Source of the DNA: Penium margaritaceum
Taxonomy: Eukaryota; Streptophyta; Zygnematophyceae; Desmidiales; Peniaceae
Length of the DNA: 64,000 nt
Direction: 5' to 3'
Assembly (NCBI GenBank): GCA_023375785.1
Contig: SZWC01002438.1
Span: 62,001 to 126,000 of the forward strand
Below the pieces are notes generated by a model. It was not told where the DNA came from. It did not search any database and saw only the letters and a list, made by a program, of their open reading frames with translations. Positions within the stretch are counted from its first letter, which is position 1; each line of letters opens with the position of its first letter. Below are positions 21,522-33,734 of the stretch, one piece after another. The position numbers were made by a program, and so were the translations under genes.

Positions 21522-24500
21522 TCAGAGTTGGCTGAGTCCACATGCCTTCATGCACAACTGCTGCTTCTCACGGGTCACTAGCTTGGTGTAGAAATCAGCG
21601 ACCTGTTTGCTGATTCGAGTAAACTCCAGCTTGATAGCACCCTCCTGCACCATGTGCTTGATGAAATGATATGCGATGTCAATGTGCTTGGTGCGTGCAT
21701 GGTGCTCAGGATTCTTGGCGAGTGCGATTGCACTCTGGTTGTCGACGCGCACAGGAACTGGAACTGCTGCACTCCCACTCATCTCTGCCATGAGACGTTG
21801 GATTCAAACTGCTTCCTTGGCTCCAAAGCTGAGAGATACGTACTCAGCTTCTGTACTCGAGGTGGGCACGACCACCTACCGCTTGGTGTACCAGCTGATG
21901 GCTCCACCATTCATGAGGAACACATGTCCACAGATGGACATACGGTCCTCAGGGTTTGAAGCCCAATCTGCGTCTGTATAGCCGATGATGCTATTGTCAT
22001 TGCCGTTGTAGGTGATGCCGATGTTGATGGTTCCAGCAAGGTAGCTGAAGATCCCTTTCACTGCCTTCTGGTGCTCCGGTCCAGGATTAGCCATGTGCTG
22101 GCTCACAGCGCTCACAACCTGTGCGAGGTCCGGCCTGGTTGCCACCATCAGGTACATGAGACTGCCGACGGCGCTCTGGTACTTCTACCGCTCAGCTGCA
22201 TTTCCTTCTCCATTGAAGCTCACGAGGTATTGCCGCGTCTCCTGCGGCGTGCGAATGGGTTTAGCCTCTGCCATGCCAAACCGCTACAAAACATCCTTGA
22301 TGTAGCAGCTCTGCTACAGCGAGAGAGAAGGTAACTTGCGGTCACGAATGATCTGGATACCGAGGAAGTATGATGCCTCCCAGAGATCAGACATCTCGAA
22401 GGCCTCTGGCTGCTCCATGTAAATCTCCTCCTCCAAGTCACCATTCAAGAATACCGTCTTGACATCCATGTGGTGAACCTCAAAGTCCTCAGCTGCTGCA
22501 TAAGAGAGGAGCGTGCGCAGAGAGGCAAACTTTGCAACAGGGGCAAAATTTTCTGTGTAGTCGATGCCCTCCTGCTGCGAGTAGCCATTGGCGACCAGCC
22601 TCGCCTTGTACTTTTCCAGGTTACCATCTGCTCCCCGCTTCTTTTTGAAGACCCACTTGCACTTGATCACCTTACGTCCTGGTGGACGCTCAGTCAGCTT
22701 CCACGTGCCACTATCCAGCTGCGACTGTATCTCCTGCTGCATGGCTTGCGCCCAATCTGCTGCATCCGATGCAGCCATGGCCTCCTTGCATGACATTGGC
22801 TCATCTGAATCTGCTGCAATTGCAACGTTCATCTGTTCTGGTTTCTGCAGCATCCAGAAATGGTCGCGCTCACCAGGCTTGTAACGCACCCTAAGAGGGT
22901 ACCTGCGACGTGGTGCTGGAGCGTTAGCGGGCGGCTAGCGCAGTGCTGCTGGCACAACTGCTGCTACTGGTGGTGCTAAATCTCCCTCCTCTGCTTCTGC
23001 CGATGAGGCTGTTGTATGTGCAACATCAGACATGGGAGAGTATACTGATTCTCCCACTGTCACACTAGAGGAAGGATCGGGAGGAACTCGGTCAGGAAGA
23101 ATTTCTGCTCCCACTGTCTCGTCAGCTGTTGGTTCTGCTGCCTCTTCACACACGATGTTGGTGCCGATGACGTTGCTCTCGTTGAAGACGACATCCCTGG
23201 AGATGACGTGGCCTGTATCGCTCTCGTAGAGGCAATACACCATGCTTGCCACGTCGTAGCCAATCACCAGCATCTGCGCACTCTTCGCATCCCACTTTTG
23301 CCGCTTCTCCTTTGGCACGTGCATGTGCGCCAAGCTGCCAAATACGCGAAGATGACCCACGCTCGGCTTCTTGTGGAACCACGCCTCGTACGGCGTCATC
23401 TGCTCCAGGGCCTTGGTTGGACTGCGGTTCTTGATGTAGACCGTAGTGCTCACGGCTTCAGCCAAGAAGTCGTAGGTCAGCCGGGCCGCGTGCAGCATGG
23501 AGCGCACCAACTCCACAATGGTACGGTTGGCGCGTTCTGCTATCCCGTTCTGCTGCGGCAAGTATGGCACGGAACGCTGCGCCTTGATGCCAGCTGCTGC
23601 GAGGTAGTCCTGGAACTCCTTGCTTATGTATTCTCCACCGCGATCGCTGCGCAACCTTGATCTTCTTGCCTGTCTGGTTCTCCACCATGGCCTTGAACTC
23701 CTTGAACCTGTCAAAGCACTGGTCCTTGGAGGAAAGGAACTACACAGCAGTGTAACGGCTAAAATCATCAATGAAGGTAAGAAAATACCTAGAGCCTCCA
23801 AAGCTCTGGGTCTGCATCGGTCCGCACAAGTCCGTGTGGACCAGCTCCAACACCTCTTTTGCACGCTCCCCTGCTACAGAGAACGCCTCGCGATGCTGCT
23901 TCCCCTCCAAACAGCCGATGCATAACTGCTGCTCAAAGTTAAAGATGGTAGGCAGGTCACGCACCATCTACTTTTCTTGAAGCTGCTGCAAGGCGCGCAT
24001 GCCGATGTGGCCGTAGCGCGCATGCCAGTTCTCGCCATCTGTCGCCTACACCATTGCTGCAAGACTCTGCTCACGCGGGATCTTGGTCGCCCCCAGCAGG
24101 CGGTACATGTCGCCCTCCTTCACCGACTTGGCCAACTCCTCTCCTGTTTCCTTGTTCAGGATGTAGCCATAATCATCGTCAAAAACAACGCGTAGTCCTG
24201 TGTTGGTGAGAGAGGACACTGAGAGAAGGTTGAATGCAATATCAGGTACATACAGCACGCCATGGAAAACTCCCACTTCAATGCCACGCGGGGTCTCCAA
24301 CCACATCTCCACAATCCCAATCCCCTCAGCATACACCACCCGATCATCATCCAAAGCAATCGGACGGGGGGGAATGGAGAGCAGCTGCGTGAACCACTGC
24401 TTATGGTGCGTCAGACTCGTGGTACACCCCGAGTCCTTGTACCACGCCAGATCCACCTTTCCTTTCTGCGACATGTCAGACTTCGCCATGAAGAGGCGGT

Positions 24501-25485
24501 CGTGCACCTCCTTGGCAACGTTCATGTTGCCAAAATGGCGCACGCCAGTCTGGTTCTGCTACCGCTGCTGCTGTTGGCGTTGCTGTGACTGCTCCTGCTA
24601 TTGTTATGGAGATTGCTGCTTTTGTTGCCGCTGCTGCTACTGCTCCTTCTGGTCCCTCTTGAACTTGAAGTACTCTTTCTTGTAGTGCCCCTCTTTCTGG
24701 CAATAGTGGCACTTGCCCTTCTTCTTGCCTCTCTGCTGCCCGGACTGATGCTGGTGCTGGTTCCGTGAGCCCATGGCCATGAAAGCTGCTTCACTGCTAC
24801 TGCCGCCATTGTGCTTTACTGTACTGTGACGCAATTCCACCTGCACCAAGTGTGTGCAGATGAAGTCGAGGTCGAGAGTTGGCTGGCACTCCAGCGTCTC
24901 TCGCACCGTGTTGTAGCTGGTTGGGAGTCCCCTTAGCAAGAGGAGGATGAAGCGCGTCTCTTCCACAGGGTTGCTAGCCGCTCTTAGCTGCTTCGCCAGC
25001 TCCTTTGCCCTGTCCAGATGTGCCTCCATCCCTTCACCACCCTGCATTTTCAGCGCCATCATCTTCTCCTCCAAAAGCATGAGGAATGCACGATCCTTGC
25101 TCTCATACTTCTTGGACAATGTATCCCAGCCCTCCTTTGTAGTAGCATTGTCACTCACGTACTGAAGATGCGGGTTGGAGATGGTGTTGACAAGCAGCCT
25201 GTAGGCCTGGTTGTCCTTCTTCTTCCACTCCTCATACGTCGCTCGTACAGCTGCAAAAGAACCGGCATCAGCTGCATCCTTTTGCGGCGTCTTCCCTGCC
25301 ACCACCTGCGCTGCGGTGATGCCCTTTGCCTGTGGAACTGGAGCCGGCTCGTCGCCGCTCACCACCTCCCACAAGCCCTTCTCCTCCAAAAGGAGGCGGG
25401 TACGGATCTTCCAAAACATGAAGTTGGCGCGTCCCTCCAGCCTCTCCAAAGGCTGGGCTGCTGTCACAACGCTAGCTGCTGCCAT
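21522..25485 (-). pseudogene. Fam1 gag-pol relic (copy D)
   Basis: The gag start is at 25485 (MAAASVVTAAQPLERLEG), with CCHC CHYCQKEGHYKKE about 24690-24730 and a CAG-repeat linker about 24555-24650. Protease follows with YKDSGCT about 24430, then the WHARYGH-type zinc region near 24010, integrase core about 23510-23850, RT N-terminal and later parts about 22220-22700, and RNase H about 21530-21990. The gag is well preserved over about 280 codons. Pol is broken in about ten places. Confidence 0.92.
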
Positions 25486-26118
25486 TTTGAGCTTTGGTGA
25501 TGCTCACCGCTGACCTTGGATGGCGGCGCTATCCCTGCTTCTGCTGCTGCTTCTGCCAGAAATCTGTGTGACAGAAAATGGACTGTAGATGCCAGCACAC
25601 TGAGAATTTTGAAAGACTGAGTCCACCACTGGAAAATTCAGCTCAAAACCTTTCAGATCGTTGCATAAAACAGGGTCATCAAGAGGGGATTTCAAAAGAT
25701 ATGCCCTCTTGAAAACATGGTATGCTTCTGCTCCTACTCCAACTCAGACCAGCCAGCTTGTAAACGGTGTTTCTCTCAAACGAATCAATGGACTGAAAAT
25801 ATGTTTGCACCAATGGAAAGCTTATGAAAAATAATACAATTTTCATGTGCCACTTTTTAAATTTGACAAAGAAACGAGAGAGTTATGGTCATCACAAGGC
25901 GACAGTCTTACTCATAGAGAAGAGTGTAGCCCTGGCCGACCTCGTTTTGAGGATAACTCTCAATCCGACCGTTGGATCTTCGCGATCTTGGGGTCGTTAG
26001 AAAGCTTATCTGTTTAAGATGAAGATCAAGTGGTCGATCATTAAATTTGGTGAAGGTTTCACCCCAACCCGTCACTCTCAAAGTGACAGCCTGTGCTGGC
26101 TGGAAGTGGCAGAACTTC

Positions 26119-26130
26119 GCTCTGATACCA
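26119..26130 (-). other. Primer-binding site, initiator tRNA-Met 3' end (copy D)
   Basis: GCTCTGATACCA on the plus strand is exact to the tRNA 3' end and lies two bases from the LTR. Confidence 0.92.
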
Positions 26131-26132
26131 AA

Positions 26133-26869
26133 TGTTGGATCTGAAGAGAGAGGGAGCCTTGGAGCACCGAGCATGTGTGATTGGAAGGGCATCACTTGTG
26201 CTGAAGAATGGTTGTTCAATCACTCAAAATGATGGAGTACATATAGAGCTAGAGCTTGGGCAAGTCAGCCCTCTCATAAGCCACACCACTTAGCCATGGA
26301 AGCTAAGGCTCACACACTAGAGTCCATAATCTCACACAAGGGAGGAAATCAGCCTAGCAATCAGGCTGACCACTCACACACGACCTGGAGAGCTAGAGAA
26401 TGCTCTCATGGCACACTCCTAGTGGTCACATAACCCACAAACCCATGGAGAATCGCCATGTGTCCATGGCTAGCACACAAGGATCTCACCTCACCTAAAA
26501 AGTAAGGAGAGGTACCTTTATCCTAGTCAGCACACTCTGACAAGGCAATCCTAAGACCAAGGACCATTTTGGATATTTCTCCCATCAGGTCTTGACCCTG
26601 GACCTCTTGCCCTTTTCTTTTCTCAGGCTAAGGGATGGAGCCATCGCCCATGGTTACCCGGATATTGGCGGTCGATAACCACAGAAACTACAAAAATTCA
26701 TATCTCCCAATCCGATCGTTGGATCGGCCTCAAACTTGGACCGTAGACATTTTTCCACCTGATCTTTCGAATGGTGAAGTTGGATTGAGGATCGGAGCAG
26801 GCATCTGGTACTTTTCTGGAACTTTCTCCTGTGGACCTGAAACTGAGCCGGATGGCTCCTTTCCCAACA
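26133..26869 (-). repeat. Fam1 copy D 5' LTR
   Basis: The 737 bp LTR reads TGTTGGATCTGAAG...TTCCCAACA on the plus strand, nearly the same as 20765-21502, and is followed by target copy GTAAT. Confidence 0.95.
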
Positions 26870-29510
26870 GTAATGGACAACGTGCGGCAGCAATCTTGCA
26901 CCTGATTCACTATGATGTGTGCGCATCATTCTGCACCCCTTTGAACGGAAGTAGCAAGTATTTTTTAACCTTTATCGATGTACACAGTCCCAAGATGTGG
27001 ATCTACTTCCTCAAGATAAAGGGAGAGGTTGATGAGAAGCTACAAGAGTTAGTCGCGATGGTAGAGTGACAGATATGCAAAGAAATGGTCCATGCACTGT
27101 GCACGGACAATGGTGGTGAGTGAAGGGTGTGTAAAGGTTAGTTGAGCAAACAAGGCATCAACGACCAGACCACCACGCCTTATTCCCTGTAGAGTAATGG
27201 CATTGCCGAGCGGATAAACCGCACTATCCTCGGCATGACGCAAAACATGCTCTTTGATGCCAAACTTCCACCTTGCTTTTAAGCTCAAGCTACAAGAACT
27301 GCTTGCTACCTTGTGAATCTGACTCTGGCAGCCGCGCTTGGAAGGCGTGGTAAGAAACAACAAGAGAAGCAGCGCACGATGCCTCTACGGGCTTGGTAAG
27401 GGAAAAAGCCACATGCCTTACACCTGAGGGTCTTTGGCAAAACTGCCTAGGCAAACGTCCAAGCAGGAGAAGGAAGTGGTACGCTGGATGGACGTGCTCG
27501 TGTGTAATAGTTGCATACGAGACCATACACAAGAGGCTGTAGGACCAAGCGGCAAGAAAGCTCATCAGGAGCCGAGATGTCAAGTTTGATGAAAAGATGC
27601 TTGGCAAGGGAGAGTTGCAGGACCCTGTCTGTGCTCCCAAATCAAGAGAGTAGGTTGTGTTGCTTGAGTCAAGTTATGAGGCACCAGAGAACTGCCAATA
27701 AAGGATGATGCTGCAGGGACAGTGGTTGTGCAGGCTGATACAACGACGGACTCTGACACTGAGTCTGAGTCGTCCAAGGCCTCTGAGTCAAACTTTAAGG
27801 CCGGTGGCTCTTCCTCAAAGAACGGATCACTCGCAGCGCAGGAGCCACAGAAACAACTAAGGCTTGAAGCACCACCAGGAACACTATGGCGTAGTTCACG
27901 CCTAAAAAAACCTCGGCCCAAGTATGATATTCACAGTGCGGAATGGACTGGACTCAGCTGGTCATGCTTGGCTCAGGAAGAGCTTGTGACCGTAATGGAG
28001 GCCATGAACATGCCAGATGCGGCCAAGTGGAAGGAATCACTGAATAGCGAACTAGCATCCATTGAAGAGGACGGAGCATGGGTTGTAGTAGACAGGTCAC
28101 CAAATGCGTACTTGGTGGGGTCAAAGTAGGTACTCCGGAAGAAATTCAAGAAGGATATCACTATCGACAGGTACAAGGCAAGAGTTGTAGCAAAGGGGTT
28201 TTCCCAGCGTGCAGGATCAAAGTACGAGAGTTTTGGGCCTGTCGTCACCTTTGCATCCATCAGATCCATGTTGTGCATCACTGTTGTAAAAGATCTGGAG
28301 GTCCACCAGATGGATGTCAAGACAGCTTTTGGCTACGGGAAGCTACACAAAGAAGTGCTGATTGAAGTGTCGGAGGGAGCAAAAGCTCAAGAGGACAAGA
28401 TTTGCTAACTAGTCAAAGCACTCTAAAGGTTGAAACAAGCCCCAAGGATGTGGTACAAAGAGATGGTCGGCTTCATGGCCGGGCGCACATTTACGCACTG
28501 CCAGCATGACACTAGTGTCTATGTGCATGAGGATGAGCAAGGCTTGATGCTGGTTGCACTTTACGTGGATGACCTTTTCATTTGCTCGTCATCGGTCAAG
28601 CTGTTGAACAAGTTGAAGACAGCATGGATCCGCTCCAGTTCTATCTCGGGATAGCCGTCCACCGCAAGAGAGCAGCAGGCACTATCGAGCTGAACCAGAC
28701 CAAGTACATCATGGAGGTCCTCAAGCGCTACAACATGGACAAATGCAAGCCCATCAGCACATCCATGACAACAGACATCAAGCTCTCCTCCTCCTTGAGC
28801 CCCAGCACGGAAGCAAAACGGCTTGATATGGATAACATTCCCTACTAGTGTGCTGTTAGCAGCCTCATGTATGCCATGGTAGGACCACGTCCTGACATTT
28901 GCTATGCTGTGAGACAATTGAGGAAGTTTGTGGCCAATCCAAGGCCACAGCACTGGCAAAGGGTCAAGCACATCATGCGCTATCTACAGAAGACCCGTCA
29001 CATGGGACTCCAGTTTGGAGGCCAAGAAAGATCTGAGCCGCTACGGCTGGTGTGTTTTAGAGACGGAGAATGGGTAGAAAGAATGGATGACAAAAAGTCT
29101 ACCTCAGACTTTGTGTGCCTCTTGAATGGTGGTGCAGTCACTTAGGCAAGGAGAAAGGAAGACTGTATCCCCCTCACTACCGAATACATCGTTTAATTGG
29201 AAGCATGCAAGGAGATACTGTGGCTACGTAGTCTGCTTGCTGAGATGATAGTGCCACAAACAGAGTCGACAGAGTCGACAACAAGAGTGCCATGAAAATG
29301 GCACAAGATGATGTCATCTCCTGGCGAACCAAGCACATTGACATCAGGTATCAGTACTCGCGCGACTTGGTCGCTAAGGAGATCATGGACCTGGAATACG
29401 TGGAGACCAAGAAGATGCTTGCAGATTACATGACAAAGGCACTGGATAGCGAATTGCACTCTGCAGATACTCGAGGCATTGGTCTGGTCAACGTAGCGGA
29501 TGAAGACTAA
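26870..29510 (+). pseudogene. Fam2 pol relic (copy B2)
   Basis: The parts are integrase core (about 26890-27330), a long acidic/serine-rich linker (27720-27850), RT (about 28000-28850) with YVDD codons at 28562-28573 and the FYLGIAVHR and QTKYIMEVL motifs, and RNase H (about 28900-29500) ending near the TKALDSELHSADT motif. It joins the earlier piece at 20421-20764 on the other side of copy D. It is broken in many places. This copy and H are the best sources for the Fam2 RT-RNase H sequence. Confidence 0.85.
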
Positions 29511-29573
29511 GGCCAAGACTGTTGGAGAGAGGAGAGATCTCATAACTAATGGACAGAGGTGCCAGGGAGAGCT

Positions 29574-30343
29574 TGTTGTCCTGATATGCTCCTTGTCCAT
29601 GGCTGACATTTGGACAGGCATAGGACGAACTAGGCATGCACTGCTCCCTTGGAGTGAGTCCCCTAAGTCTGGTCTAGATAGACAAGGCATACACTGCTCC
29701 TTTGGAGCAAGTCCCCTTGGTCTAAAATTAATAGTATAACCAGCAAACACTACCTAGGACAACTCCTTGTGGCTTAGACGTTCTAGAGTTAGTCTCTGGG
29801 CGAGAGGTCACTCGGTCAAATCCCAGCCCAGTCACTTATTTTCTTTCTGACCAAAAGGGGGCAAGGAAGGTTCTAAAGGACATCTTAGAACTTTCCAAGG
29901 TCCTTCTTGGTGGTTCGTGCCACTCGGCGGTCACACGGAGCGCCATGTAGGCAAGGGGTATGATGTAATCCAGATTGCTCTCAAAGTCGCTCATCCAAGG
30001 AGCCACTGCGTGTCTAGGCTAGACACTTGCTCTAGGACTATAAGCACCTTTCAGTTGCCTGTCATTGAGTGTGGTTCTTACCTTTGAGACTCCTAACAAA
30101 TTTGTCAACCAGAGGCGCACACTAAAGAAGCATTGGTTAGTGTAAGCTCTAGGAGTTTGCTCCTCACGCGAAAGTGACCAAGTGCTGAGGACACAATACA
30201 AGGAAGTGATTCCTATGAAATTCTGAGTGTGGAACCTTGGCTCTGAGGGTGATATCATCTCTTGGTTGTAATACTAAGAGTGGTTGGTGAGAACCATTGA
30301 ATCAGAACCCGTTTTCTAGACCGTTGCTTTAGGCAGGTTGACA
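29574..30343 (+). repeat. Fam2 copy B2 3' LTR
   Basis: The 770 bp LTR begins TGTTGTCCTGATATGC and ends GGCAGGTTGACA, after a purine-rich stretch (CCAGGGAGAGC). A TATA-like CTATAAG lies at 30038-30044. It aligns along its length with 43049-43819 and 52841-53609. Confidence 0.9.
30038..30044 (+). promoter_or_regulatory. Possible TATA box in the Fam2 LTR
   Basis: CTATAAG in the context GGACTATAAG...ACCT lies about 300 bp before the LTR end. The motif is kept in other Fam2 LTRs (for example 34280 and, inverted, 9183 and 10560). This is inference from motif and conservation only. Confidence 0.35.
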
Positions 30344-30681
30344 ACTGCCATATTGCCGATGCCTGCCGATGCAACTTGCCCCCCCCCCCCCATTTTGAGG
30401 CGTTGGGAGTACCTACCTCTGGAGAGTCTCCCTCTCCAGTGGAAGCCAGAAGCCAGCGCTATTGTCTCTNCTCTTGGTTGTAATACTAAGAGTGGTTGGT
30501 GAGAACCATTGAATCAGAACCCGTTTTCTAGACCGTTGCTTTAGGCAGGTTGACAACTGCCATATTGCCGATGCCTGCCGATGCAACTTGCCCCCCCCCC
30601 CCCATTTTGAGGCGTTGGGAGTACCTACCTCTGGAGAGTCTCCCTCTCCAGTGGAAGCCAGAAGCCAGCGCTATTGTCTCT
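30259..30681 (+). other. 211 bp exact duplication around a single N (probable assembly join)
   Basis: Bases 30259-30469 and 30471-30681 are the same, separated by one N at 30470. Each copy holds the last part of the Fam2 LTR, a C-homopolymer of about 14 and flanking unique sequence. A lone N between identical overlaps is what a scaffolder leaves when two contig ends are not merged, and the homopolymer is a likely reason for the break. Confidence 0.85.
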
Positions 30682-33600
30682 GCTTCATCCGCTGTTGGAG
30701 CCATGTTTCTCCATCCTTGTTGTCCTACATACAATAAGCACCCATGATACGTCCTCGCTTGGACCCAGTGTGAGCCCCGTCGCATCCACCCGGAGTGGAT
30801 TGCTCCCTCGCCAAATGATTCAGCTGGAGTCTCTTGCTGCTTCAAGCGCGTGCATTGCTGCATGCTACTGTTGCTTGATGTTAGTTATGGAGCTACATCA
30901 TTCAGGCCCCCTTGTCTGCTTCTTGAACCCTTGGCATACCCTCACTTGGACCCAACATGAGCCAAGCTACATCCACCCAAAGTGGAGTGGTTCCTCCCCA
31001 GTTTGTTTCAATCGGCTGCTCTTGCTACTCTTAGCACATACCTTCAACGGTGTGAAGCCAGGCCCTTTGACCTGATCCCATCTCCCGTTTGCAACACAAA
31101 CACTAGCAGTTACGATTTCTTGTGCCAATGTTGGCCTCTCGCCATCACCTTTGTGGGGCGCTCCAACTCTACTGTACCTTTGAGACGACCCACTTCCTTT
31201 TTTGTGGTTGATATTTTGGTAATGTTGATGCACCGGCAGTTCCCCCTTATTTTTGAAGATGGAACCAATTCCCCCTGCTTGGCAGACCTGCTACATCCTG
31301 CCTACCGCAGCTACATTTTGCACCCCTAAATCTGGCGTTGCGGCGGCTGACCAGCTACTGCCACTCAAGATTGCTGAGCCTGATTCTGTCCTCTAGTGCA
31401 TGCGCTTACTCCCATCTGAAGGGACTTGCGCTTTGTTGAACTGTTGTAAGTTTGCCTTACTGCACTGCTACATCCCTTGTTGATGCACCTCTGCTCCATT
31501 GTCCTTGGCCAGGATGCGCCGCGCCCAAAGCCGATGTACCTGTTCGGACCATGAAGCATGGAGGCTGAGGCCGCCCTTGCATTTTTGCATGCGCCTTGCC
31601 CCCCCTTTACAATAGCAGACCAACCACCACCCTGCCACATCTCCGCATGAGCAAGTCCGCGACGACTCCCTTGAAGCCCCACCTTCTGCTCCCTTGAAGT
31701 TGACAGTGATTAATCGTTTCCCCTTTTTATGTTTTTTTGTGTGTTTGCTCCACCACCCTCACCTCCAGAGCCTTCCAGCGGCAGCTGCCACCAACTCCGC
31801 ATCTCTTGCTCTTGATTGGAGTTGGTCGAGTTTGGCATGTCCTCGACATGCCACATGGCTGTCCTCCATCTATGGCGACCACTACTCCTCGTAGAGGAGC
31901 ATCAAGCCTCGGCGTATGTAGACTACAAAACTGGTCTGCTGTCCTCCTCCCAAGTTCTCGGCGAGGTCCACGACTTCCGCTACCCATGTCTCCATGTGGC
32001 CCGATTTGCCACGTCGATAGATGGCTCTCCGGATTGCACCACCTCCAATGATGCCGTGCGGATGTGTCTCGCTCCCGTTGTCCTTGTCTCCAACGTGGTG
32101 ACAAGCGTTGCGCATGGAGGATGACGTAGTCTTTTGCTCCCATGTTGTCCAGCACTTTGTTTGCCAAGGTCCAGTTGTACCAAGAGGAGTAGCCTTGCCG
32201 TTGAGCAAAGCCACCAGCAACACCTCGTTGTAGCAGAGAGGCACGCCTCCTCGCTCGAAGTGGTGAGCATGCGACTAAATCTGTTGCAAATGTTTCTCTG
32301 CGATGTTGGAGCTGACAAACTCAGCGGTAAACGGGAAACAATGGCTGATTTATGTCCATCTAACTGCCCCAAGGCAGTTCATGGCATGGCTCAACCAAGC
32401 CTGCCGCTGCATTTCATTAAGAAGAATTTTGACGACCAGGTAGATTTTTTGCTGCCCGTCTTCTTGCATGGACTTGCAGCTACGCCCGACCCTTGAATGG
32501 CATGCCACATGCCGTCTTCCTTGTTTTGCCACCGCTTAAGCACACATGAGCCCAGCGTGGACTCCACTTGTCGCTCGTGCTGTGCACACCGTCCCCCATG
32601 GAAGTCAGTGCTCCAGTCATGTTGTTGCGCATGGAAGCCGTGCGTCGCCACCAGTCGTGACCGTTTATCGGAAATTGCTTCTCAACTGTCCTCGACGGGG
32701 CACACAGCTCTCACATGAGTGGGAGCTTGAGGCACGGCAAGCAACAGCAGTTTTGACTGACGGAGCACTTTGGATCGTCACACCGAATGTGAGAGGTCAC
32801 ATGAGCAGAACCATGGCAGAATGTAGGCGGGGAACTTCGGACAAAAATGACGTTGTTTTCAGTCACTTAATGGATACGTACATGATCTGACAAGTTATAC
32901 TGCTAATCACAAGCTTTCCAATGTACCAAATTGCGCATGTTTTGGAGTAGCATAGCGCCTGCTACGGTCTTCCACATGCATCATTGCAACTCAGCTGTCT
33001 GTCACACCACCACCATGAGTGTCGGGCGACCAAAGCGCATTGGTCGCCAATAAAGCATCATGCCGCCTTTCTGAGGTGCCCATGACTCCAATGAAGCATG
33101 GGATATCGGTCTGACATCTCCCAAGGGGTGCCTTGGCATTGGTCTGCATGCTGTGAGTCGAACCCCTCACCGTTTGACCCTTACTTCGGTCGGACAAGTG
33201 GTCAGCCGACCAAATCCGGCAAGCTGTACCACCCAACTTTGACAAACCATGTCTTCCTCATTTCTAGGTCAATTGCTGTGATTCAACTTGCGTTGGATCC
33301 AATATATTGCCTTGTTTAAGGATATACTATGAGAACATATGAACACATACCATGCTAAGGTCTATTTTATTTGAGAACTCGGCCACATGGCTGAGACTCT
33401 ACCACATGGCAAAGTGGCCGTCCTCAAGTGCCGCCATGTCATCAGCCATGGCCACAGGCTGTTCTACCCCGTGCCATGCTCTAGACCTCCAGCCTTGACC
33501 CTGCATATCTTCTCCTGTGCCAGCTAGCTTCTCACGACTCCTTCTTCACAAGCACTACTCCGTCAATGATGCCGATGTTGCTGGTACGGTTAGATGATGT

Positions 33601-33734
33601 AGGCCATATGTGTGTAGTGTTGCAAAAAAAAACAGCACCCATGCCCACTTGCGCATGTGTGAGGTGGCATCTTGCTACTGACGAGATGTCAGCCTCCTCA
33701 CCACTCAAATAACAACATGATGAGGGACGAAATT
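30682..33734. other. Unassigned sequence, about 3 kb, no gene recognised
   Basis: This stretch matches neither Copia family. Frames of 60-146 codons exist on both strands, but none shows a domain I recognise and they overlap one another heavily. A diverged direct repeat is visible (30749-30815 and 30937-31001, sharing CTTGGACCCA and CATCCACCC), and a perfect 9-bp stem with a 6-base loop lies at 33025-33048. Base composition is even and moderately GC-rich. It may be another old transposon or true intergenic DNA. Confidence 0.4.

Larger units (their letters stand above)
20765..26869 (-). mobile_element. Fam1 Copia LTR retrotransposon copy D, inserted in B2
   Basis: Two minus-strand Fam1 LTRs (20765-21502, 26133-26869) bound leader, primer site and gag-pol. 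Perfect target duplications GTAAT lie at 20760-20764 and 26870-26874. Total length is 6.1 kb. The LTRs differ at only a few positions per hundred bases by eye, so D is among the younger copies here. The coding region is broken in about ten places. The target is the pre-integrase/integrase junction of Fam2 copy B2. Confidence 0.95.
20421..30343 (+). mobile_element. Fam2 Copia copy B2, 5'-truncated, split by Fam1 copy D
   Basis: Fam2 sequence starts within the protease/pre-integrase region, is split at 20764/26870 by copy D, then continues through integrase, RT and RNase H to a 3' LTR ending at 30343. No 5' LTR, leader or gag is seen. The left boundary with Fam1 RT sequence lies in a short shared stretch around CCAAGGAGAGTC, which suggests joining by recombination or repair, not integration. 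The coding region is broken in more than ten places. Confidence 0.85.

Noticed and set aside
30380-30394. C-homopolymer as a functional element
   Set aside because: It is low-complexity sequence next to a likely assembly join, and its length is probably unreliable.
31727-32244. Overlapping minus-strand frames of 120-146 codons
   Set aside because: Several frames on both strands are open together, no domain is visible and there is no conserved start context. Chance openness of GC-rich DNA is more likely.
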